From NCBI GenBank assembly GCA_016081115.2, contig CM071931.1, positions 18,204,317 through 18,268,316 of the forward strand: a stretch of 64,000 nt of DNA, read 5' to 3'. Each line of letters opens with the position of its first letter. Position 1 is the first letter of the stretch. A program made the position numbers and the translations under genes. This document shows, piece after piece, positions 57,028 to 64,000 of the stretch. The notes below the pieces were generated by a model. It had not been told where the DNA came from. It saw nothing but the letters and a program-made list of their open reading frames with translations, and did no database searches. This stretch comes from Rehmannia glutinosa (taxonomy: Eukaryota > Streptophyta > Magnoliopsida > Lamiales > Orobanchaceae).

Positions 57028-58150
57028 ATGAATGTAATGACTTTTGGCGAGAATATGAATAAGAATGAATCTTCTTCTTTTATATTCTTTGAGTGCCCTA
57101 ATTTATGGCATATTAGATTAGGACATGTAAATCTGAATGCTATAAAAAGATTGGTAAATTTAGAATTAATTAATTTACCTGAAGTAAAATCACAAAGAAA
57201 ATGTGAAGTTTGTGTTGAAGCTAAAATGGCTAAATTACCGTTTCATTCGGTTGAAAGGAGCACTTCACCTTTAGAGTTGATACACACTGATGTGTGTGAT
57301 CTGAAATTTGTGCAAACTAAAGGTGGTAAAAAATATTTCATCACGTTTATTGATGATTGCACAAGGTTTTGCTACTTATACTTGTTAAGAAGCAAAGATG
57401 AAGCATTAGAGGCTTTTAAGAATTATAAAAATGAAGTTGAAAATCAACTTGGCAGCCGGATTAAAATAATTCGGAGTGATAGAGGTGGCGAATATGTTGC
57501 CCCATTTGAAGGACTATGTACCCATTCGGGCATAATTCATCAAACAACAGCACCAATTCACCACAATCTAACGGTGTTGTTGAACGCAAAAACCGGACTC
57601 TAAAAAAGATGATGAATGCCATGTTGATAAGTTTCGGATTACCCCAGAATATGTGGGGGGAAGCTGTTTTAACAGCCAACCACATATTGAATAAAATATC
57701 ACTTAAAGGAAAAGATAAGACACCTTACGAATTGTGGAAAAATCGTAAGCCTTCTTATAAATACCTTAAAGTGTGGGGGTGTTTGGCTAAGGTAGCAATA
57801 CCGAACCATAACAAGTTAAAATTGGACCAAAGACCAGTTGATTGTGTCTTTGTGGGATATGCATACCAAAGTAATGCATATAAGTTTATGATACATAAGT
57901 CAGAAAATCCGGAAATGACTGAAGGTACCATAATCGAATCAAGGAATGATGTATTTTTTGAGGATGTCTACCCTTGTAGAGAAAAGTTAGAAGTGAGTAC
58001 TGATAAAAGAACTCACGAAAATGCAATTGGTTCAACACCACTTAGTAAAGAACCGAGACGCAGTAAGAGGTCTAAGACGGCTAAGTCTTTTGGGCCAGAC
58101 TACATAACATTTATGTTAGATGGTGAGCCAAACTCGATTCAAGAGGCTCT
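57028..58150 (+). pseudogene. Copia integrase
   Basis: The zinc-finger part has LWHIRLGHVNLNAIKRL and CEVCVEAK. The core has LELIHTDVCDL (first Asp), TFIDDCTRFCYLYLLRSKDE, IKIIRSDRGGEY (second Asp) and, after a frameshift near 57545, SNGVVERKNRTL with the Glu. It continues to a basic tail KEPRRSKRSKTA. Apart from the one shift it is well preserved. Integrase inserts the cDNA; the order integrase before RT defines Copia. Confidence 0.85.
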
Positions 58151-59100
58151 AAGTAGTCCAGATGCTCCGCTCTAGCAAGAAGCTATCAATAGGGAAATTG
58201 AGTCTATTCTGCAAAACCATACTTGGGAGTTGGTTGATCTCCCTGCTGGTCATAAACCTTTAGGATGTAAATGGATCCTAAAGAAGAAATATAAAGCAGA
58301 TGGAACTATTGATAAGTATAAAGCACGACTTGTAGCCAAAGGCTTTAAACAAAAAGAAGGATATGACTTCTTTGATACCTATTCTCGATGAACGAGGATT
58401 GTATCTATTCGGTGCTTCTGCAAATTCTTTGCCTTGCACAATCTAGAGATTCATCGAGATGGATGTCAAGACGGCGTTTACGAATGGAGAGATAGATCTT
58501 TGAAATCTACATGGAACAACGTGAAGGGTTTGTTGCACCCGGTCAAGAAAAGAAGATGTGCAAGTTAATAAGATCCTTGTACGGACTGAAACAAGCTCCA
58601 AAACAATGGCATCTTAAGTTTGACAATACGATGTTGTCAAATGGATTTAAAATCAACAAGTGTGATAAATGCGTATATGTCAAATGGACATCGAAGCATT
58701 TGTCATAGTTTGTCTATACGTGAGCGATTTGTTAATCATGGGCGAGTCATGATACTATCATGGAGACTAAAAGAATGTTAAAGAGGAACTTTGACATGAA
58801 GGATATGGGGACTAATTTCGATGTAATCCTTGGGATAAAAATCAGTGAGAACTCTTGATGGAATTATCTTGTCACAATCCCACTATGTGGAGAAAGTGCT
58901 CAAGAAATTCAATGCTTTTGATTCACCGTCAAAGACGCCCATTGATTTAAGTATAAATCTGGTTGCTAATAAAGCGAGAACTAGTGGCTCAAATGGAATA
59001 CTCACGTATAATAAGCGGTCGATGTACATCACAAATTGTACACGCCCGGACTTGGCCTACCCCCGTCAAATATGTTGAGTAGGTTCACGAGCAATCCAAG
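58151..59100 (+). pseudogene. Copia reverse transcriptase
   Basis: After a TAG at 58173 the sequence reads HTWELVDLPAGHKPLGCKWI, then KARLVAKGFKQKEGYDFFDT, the standard N-terminal Copia RT wording. MCKLIRSLYGLKQAPKQWH lies at 58556-58612. The catalytic Y-V-D-D stretch should lie near 58700-58740 but reads LSYVS..-like and is damaged. Multiple stops; inactive. Confidence 0.75.
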
Positions 59101-59189
59101 CCATGAGCATTGGAAAGCGTTAACCAGGTGTTAAAATACTTGAAGTATACCTTGGATTATGGGCTATACTACTCAAGATATCCAACAGA

Positions 59190-59740
59190 TTGTACTTGAA
59201 GGATATAGTGATGCTAGTTGGATTTGATTCGAAAGATTTTTATTCAACTAGTGGACATATATTCACCATTGGAGGTGGTGCGGTATCGTGGAAGTCCACG
59301 AAGCAAACGTGTATAGCTCGGTCCACCATGGAATCTGAGTTTATAGCTTTAGATAAAGCTGGTGAAGAAGCAGAGTGGCTTCGAAACTTTTGGAAGATAT
59401 TCCATGTTGGAGGAAGCATGTGCCTTCTGTGATGATTCACTGTGATAGCCAAGCGGCTATAGGAAGGGCACAGAGCAATATGTATAACAGTAAGTCTAGA
59501 CATATTTGTCGGAGACATAATACCGTTAGACAATTGATCTCAAATGGTGTGATGTCAATTAACTACGTAAAGTCAAAAGACAATTTGGCAGATCCTTTAA
59601 CGAAAGGCCTGAATCGAGATCAATTAGGTAAATTGCTAGAGGGAATGGGCTTAAGTCCACAAAGTCAAAATAACCATCATAGTGGTAATCCAACCATGAT
59701 GATTGGAGATCCCAAGAACTTGGTTCAATGGGAAAACTAA
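59190..59740 (+). pseudogene. Copia RNase H and pol C-terminus
   Basis: 59190-59432 includes STSGHIFTIGGGAVSWKSTK and STMESEFIALDKAGEEAEWL. After a frameshift, 59375-59740 includes MIHCDSQAAIGRAQSNMYNS, SKDNLADPLTKGLNRDQLGK and a natural stop. These are the classic final motifs of Copia polyproteins. Only one shift separates the two parts. Confidence 0.85.
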
Positions 59741-60226
59741 ACTATGAAGGTTATGTTGTAACACTTGGAAACAATGTTATAACCCATCCCTAGAAAGCAA
59801 TACCAAGTGTTGAAACACCTGCAAAGTTGTGGTGAGGTTAAGTCATTTGACTTTTAATGATTCCTACACCTCGTTGAGGTTGAGTATGGCAGGATACTCG
59901 GATAGGAGATCACCTATATAAGTAAGAAGTGCGGGCCGCTTCAAAGTAACACTTATGAATCCAAAGTGGTGTCCATGGCCGAAACGGACACAAAACGTGA
60001 GAACAGAAGGTGTTGAGACCTTATTGTGTTAATACTTTTGACTCGGTATACACCGTGGAGGAATAGTTCAAGGCATTGCGTCCACTAAGCCGCCAGTGTA
60101 CCCGATGGTATTGACTACGGAAGGTTCAAAGCCATAAGCTACCTTTCCGAATACAATATTGTCTCTTGAGGACTGGTTTGCGTGTCTGCATTCATCCATA
60201 TATTAATTTCCACTCATGTGGGGGAT
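59741..60226 (+). other. Copia 3' untranslated region and polypurine tract
   Basis: Non-coding sequence between pol and the 3' LTR, ending in GTGGGGGAT (60218-60226), the plus-strand primer, directly before TGTTGG. Confidence 0.7.
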
Positions 60227-61254
60227 TGTTGGAAATTTTGGTTTTGATAAAGTGGGTGTCGACCTGACTTTGACCAATTTTTCGGTGGCTAAAAATTTAA
60301 TTATGGAGGAATTAAATTATATATTATTAAACTACGTTCCGAGTAGATGTTCGTTGTATTTTTTATTTCTCAAAACCAAATTTCGATGAGTGAGAAATTA
60401 ATACACGAAGGTAGCCACATAAATGGGCATTATGTAAAGATTATGTAAAGGGAAATGAAAGGTTTTTGCCTTTTCCCACATGTAATACAAATCATTGTTT
60501 ATCCTAGTTTATTTACTAGAAGGTGTTATATGTTGTATAAACTATAACACAGGTAGATTGGGCTTGTGCATTAGCCTGGGACTGGGCTTGGGCTTGTGCA
60601 TGGGCATGGGACTGGGCTTGGGCGGGGACGTCCCGACCCTATTGGGCCCGGGTCCAGGTCCACTAAAGTTTTGCCACTCGAAAATGGGTTTGGCCCGATT
60701 CGAGTGATCGGCTGGATGTTGGAGCCAATGAATGCGGACATTGTAGGTGTCCGATTAGTGTGATGATAGAGTGGTCATCCGAAAAGAGTCCACTACTTGT
60801 CATTATGGAGTAGTGGGGTGTAAATGCGGATGTTACAATTGGATTAATGTCCACTACTTTTTTTGTTATCTCATGCGGTGTTGGTCAGATATATATTCAT
60901 TGTTGTGCATTGCAAAAATACACGAAAATTCATAGCACTTCATATACCTCAAAAGCAAGTTTTACGCATTATACACATAGAGTCCAAAGAACCAGTCTTC
61001 AATATTTTCTAGTTCAAGGAGCTACGTGTTAGTGGTGCTACTACCACGGAAGAAGTAAGCCGTTTCATCTTTGGAAGCAATACGTCAGACCGTGAGCACT
61101 AGCCGGGACGTAATTGCTTTGCGGAAAGAAATTCTTCTCGACTCGGCTTTCTGAAAGTTCTTTTGAAGAAGTTGTAATAGTATTTTTCTTGTAATCTTTG
61201 TTTCTCTAATTTGCCATTTTGAAGACATCCCGATTTTGTACCATTGTTATAACA
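60227..61254 (+). mobile_element. Copia 3' LTR, 1.03 kb
   Basis: TGTTGGAAATTTTGG to GTTATAACA, followed by the TATGT duplication. It differs from the 5' LTR by several small indels, many at CAG/CTG words, and in the GC-rich segment. Confidence 0.9.
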
Positions 61255-61432
61255 TATGTGCATGTATATGGGTCAACCGATTTTTTTAGAACGGTCTAAC
61301 CGGTTGAACCAGTGACCCAATGTGACCCAATGACTCAGTTATTAATCCGGTTTGATGTCCGGTCCGGATTTAAAAACATTGCTAATTATAGGCATTCTGA
61401 TGATATTTTACGTTTTCTTTCGTTCATTACAG

Positions 61433-61642
61433 CCCCTGGTAGAACTTCGAAATATAAAGTGCAAGCGTTGTGGTTTCTATAAAATTAAAAGGATGCTATG
61501 ATCAAATCATATGAATTTGAATATTTGATGAATGAGAATTTTGTGCATCTGATTTCACAAGCTGATGGCAAATATATTCATTTCAAAGACAAAGAATTCA
61601 ATGCTACATTTTTATTTCCAGATTGTGTTTCTGTTGCACATG
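61433..61642 (+). pseudogene. Exon-like host gene remnant, unrecognised
   Basis: Bounded by an acceptor (TTCGTTCATTACAG) and a donor (ATG/GTGAGT). One frame reads LVELRNIKCKRCGFYKIKRM with a C-x-x-C pair. A one-base shift then gives IKSYEFEYLMNENFVHLISQ, then KYIHFKDKEFNATFLFPDC. The amino-acid usage is clearly coding-like. I cannot name the family; a zinc-ribbon-like protein is possible. The frameshift at about 61495 suggests decay. The hAT1/hAT2/Copia block would lie in its upstream intron. Confidence 0.4.
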
Positions 61643-61775
61643 GTGAGTCTTCATTTTATATTTTCTCAACAAAAACAAAGCATAAAAAAAGAGAATAAAA
61701 GGAAAAACCTTCGAACCGTGGTGAAAATTAAGTATGAACAGAAAATAAGGAAATAAGAAGAACTACTCTTAAAAA

Positions 61776-62692
61776 GGGATAATTAAAAAACACCCTAAGA
61801 TTTGGGCTAATTACAAAAATGACTCAAAGATGATTTAAAATTATAAAAACACCCCATGAGGTTTGATTCTATCTTAAATTTAAGTGGAAATGGTATAAAA
61901 TAGTCATTTACAAAATGTAAAGATTAAAATTAGCCATCTTTTGTAGACACATATTTTTTAGCCATTTTGGGTGTAAAATGACATTCATACCCTTCTATCA
62001 TATTTGTTTGATATTTGGATTATTTCTCTCTCTTTCACCTACTATTTCTTCCAAACTTTTTTTAAAAATCGAACCTGTATTTTTCGTTTTTAAATATACA
62101 ATATGGGTTTTGAATTATAGATATCGAAAAGAGAATTAATTTGATATATTATACATGCAAAACGGATTTAAAACGAAAAATTTATGTGAATTCAAAGTTT
62201 TCTGAAAAAAAAAAATAACTGAGTTATAATAAGTGAGAGAACTGGATGTTGTAACTCGACATCGAATTACTGTGACTCGAAATTGAGTTCTGATAACTCG
62301 ACATCGAAGTTCTGATTCTGATAATTTCGATGTCGAGTCACAATAACTCAATGTCAAGTCACAAGGATGTGTGTTTTTGTGCAGTTAAATTGATTCAAGG
62401 GCAAATTGGGTTTTCACACCCCAAAATAGCTAAAAAAGATGTGTTTGAAAAAGATGGCTAAAAAACATCTTGGTTTGATGGGAATGGCTAAAAAAAAACC
62501 GACTGTAAATTTAAGGGAGGGGATAGCTATAATATTTCTAGAAATATCAGGGAGAAGTTTTGAAATAATTTTTGCTTAGAAAGGGGGTAATATAAGAGAC
62601 AATCAAATCTTAAGGGGCTTTTTGCAATTTTCAAAAATGTTTAGATTTTTATGTAATTAGCTCGAACCTTGAGGGGGTTTTGTAGTTATCCC
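61776..62692. mobile_element. Mutator-like MITE with GGGATAA ends, interrupted
   Basis: The left end GGGATAATTAAAAAACACCC and the right end (reverse complement GGGATAACTACAAAACCCCC) are inverted repeats of about 60 bp sharing GCTAATTACA. The terminal GGGATAA is the same as in the pararetroviral elements. Flanks (CTTAAAAA and TTTAAAGTT) are only loosely similar. The second palindrome element is inserted inside it. Confidence 0.55.
61885..62505. mobile_element. Inverted-repeat element with palindromes, copy B (621 bp)
   Basis: Homologous to 49519-50453 in reverse orientation (TGGAAATGGTATAAAATAG to GGCTAAAAAAAAACCGACTG). Flanked by perfect TAAATTTAAG (61875-61884 and 62506-62515), a 10-bp duplication that places the family in the Mutator-like group. 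The palindrome words at 62250-62370 are mutated. Confidence 0.75.
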
Positions 62693-63845
62693 TTTAAAGT
62701 TGGACTGATTAACTAGAAATAAGGCATCTAAGATCTATAGCTATTGCAAACAGTGGCAATATGGTTACTCGCTCAAACCAAAAAATACACAGGCTTTGAA
62801 GGCAGAATATTGTTAGGTAATACAGTATCTTAACGGAAACCGATATTTAGAGGGTGTTTGGCTGAACTTATAAGCTCTTAAAAACAACTTATAAGATGTT
62901 TAAGAGCTTATAAACCCTTAAAATGTGTTTGGTAATTTTTTTTCAAAAGAGCTTATAAACTCCAATGAAAAACTCTCTGGCCACGTCTGGTAAAAAACTC
63001 TCAAGGAAAGGTGTGTTGATGAGACTCTGTACTTTTTTATTTTTTTATTGTTTTGGAATCGGATTAAGAGCTAATTGATTCTTTGACTCAATGATATGTT
63101 GTAATCCTTTTACAGTTTCTGAATTAGATACATGTCTTTTCACTTTTTGTACATAAGTGAGCAATGTGCTTTAATGGGCCCAACTGGCTCGGGTATGATT
63201 CTATGTTCAAATCTTATACTTAAAGTGTTCTTTGGTTCAGAGTGTGCTGGCTTCTCTCTATATATTCACTGGATGAGTGTCCTGAGGCTCACATGGCTTT
63301 CTTTATCTTAAATAAGTTAATTGTTTATCTCAAAGAAATTACTTATTGAGTTCATGGTCTCTCTCTCTTAATACATTTTTGTCTTTCTTTGTGTGTTCTC
63401 ATATTTGCTGCTCAGCCCCTTGTTGACTTGAGCGAACAATCGAAATGCAGCCGTTTGTTTTTTTTTTTATTATTTATTATTTGCTTTGATCAAGTGTGTG
63501 AATATTGGGGTGTTTAGTGTTTTCTCTTGTTATTAATTGTGCTTTCTCTTGCTGTTTTTATGAATTGGAATTCCAACTTTGAGTGTAAAGTTTGGTTTTT
63601 GAGTTAGTTTTGGTCATATTGTTAAGAGCAAGTACCTGTTTAAGCTGTTGGAGAAAGAAAATTGAAAGCACAGATTGGTTTAGTGTGATTCGTTCCGGCC
63701 ACGCCCTTGTATTGGCATGTTCTTCTAAACATTGTTGAGATGCATTTGGATCCAACTTGAACTTTTGGCATGATGAAACAACTTAGAACAGTAAATTTTT
63801 GGTCCATTTTAGAACTGATTCACCTTACATCTTGTGTTATTCCAG
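62693..63845. other. Intron-like or intergenic DNA with a MITE end
   Basis: At 62853-62960 the words GAGGGTGTTTGGCTGAACTT and ACTTATAAG..CTTATAA resemble the end of a common plant hAT/Harbinger-type MITE, but no opposite end is found. The remainder is T-rich and reads like an intron leading to the last exon. Confidence 0.3.
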
Positions 63846-63953
63846 GGATACATAGTCCTAAACAGACCCTGGGCATTTGTGCAGTGGCTTCAGCAAGCAG
63901 ATATTGAAGAAGAGTACGAAAACACTATTCCCTGGATTCCTTATCACATGTGA
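63846..63953 (+). pseudogene. Hydroxyproline O-arabinosyltransferase-like exon
   Basis: After a TTATTCCAG acceptor the frame reads GYIVLNRPWAFVQWLQQADI then EEEY, the highly conserved segment of plant HPAT enzymes, Golgi proteins that add arabinose to hydroxyproline in small secreted peptides and cell-wall proteins. In the family, EEEY is followed by an E-P-D-H motif. Here the next residues (ENTIPWIPYHM, then TGA) do not match, so the exon has either decayed or been rearranged after about 63917. Only this exon is seen, about 35 residues of a family of about 360. Confidence 0.55.
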
Positions 63954-64000
63954 TCTTGATAATTTTGATATTCTTATCAATTTCTGCTATTACTTTCTTC

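Larger units (their letters stand above)
54289..61381. mobile_element. Inner hAT element (hAT2) inserted at the edge of hAT1
   Basis: The ends CAATCATTTTAAACCCGGACC (CAATGTTTTTAAACCCGG in unit 1) and (reverse complement) CAATGTTTTTAAATCCGGACC are inverted repeats. CTAATTAT flanks both sides (54281-54288 and 61382-61389), a perfect 8-bp duplication whose first three bases are the last three of hAT1. It contains the Copia element. Confidence 0.8.
53643..61384. mobile_element. Outer hAT element (hAT1)
   Basis: The left end TAGGGGTGTCAATTTTAAACC and the right end (reverse complement) TAGGGGTGTTAATTTGGGTTG (54262-54283, with its last bases CTA restored at 61382-61384) are inverted repeats. Flanks are ATTCTAGG (53635-53642) and ATTATAGG (61385-61392), a 7/8 match. 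Without its insertions it is about 650 bp and non-coding. The same left half lies at 50837 in duplication unit 1. Confidence 0.7.

Overview
The window is plant nuclear DNA, almost certainly from a dicot. It holds a NAC-domain gene remnant, plant LTR retrotransposons primed by initiator tRNA-Met, CACTA, hAT and Mutator-like DNA transposons, and endogenous caulimovirid (pararetrovirus) sequence. The base composition is AT-rich, exons are interrupted by introns, and nearly every coding region is broken. I see no bacterial-style operon, tRNA, rRNA or CRISPR. The species cannot be named from the sequence.

Layout. 1-1788: 3' end and LTR of a Copia element. 2195-3810: decayed Ulp1/C48-protease-like gene, minus strand. 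4577-5209: Mutator-like MITE. 5751-6752: two-exon NAC remnant, minus strand. 8225-13403: old Ty3/gypsy element, minus strand, cut by a CACTA-like end at 13404. 14917-31618: a CACTA element with AAT target duplications, containing a small TIR-flanked pararetroviral element (itself hit by a hAT) and a young 12.3-kb Ty3/gypsy chromovirus with about 2.97-kb LTRs. 31822-36484 and 36834-44852: two endogenous pararetrovirus copies, minus strand. 45133-45552: a miniature relative. 46.5-50.5 kb: LTR-like fragment, minisatellite, hAT MITE and an element carrying palindrome arrays. 50538-61392: a hAT inside a hAT, with a Copia element inside that, and a 2.8-kb tandem duplication of its left part. 61433-63953: two exon-like host remnants, the second matching the hydroxyproline O-arabinosyltransferase family, with nested MITEs between them.

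Main observation. Each large pararetroviral copy is a discrete unit bounded by inverted repeats that end in G(A/G)GATAA. Each is flanked by a perfect direct repeat: TATTTTCTAA (10 bp) for the 4.66-kb copy and TTTTCAAAA (9 bp) for the 8.0-kb copy. Two smaller units (1.28 kb and 0.42 kb) keep similar inverted-repeat ends and the viral primer-binding/leader region, but little or no coding sequence. This is the structure of a DNA transposon with full-size, internally deleted and miniature forms, whose cargo is a caulimovirid genome (ORF1, capsid, movement protein, protease/RT/RNase H, TAV-like ORF). It suggests a virus lacking an integrase that became mobile through Mutator-type termini. No transposase is encoded, so mobilisation in trans is inferred.

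Caution. When repeat copies are compared, CAG/CTG in one copy often reads CG-containing in another. This is the opposite of methyl-cytosine decay and may be a sequencing artefact at CHG-methylated sites. Some of the many frameshifts may therefore not be real.
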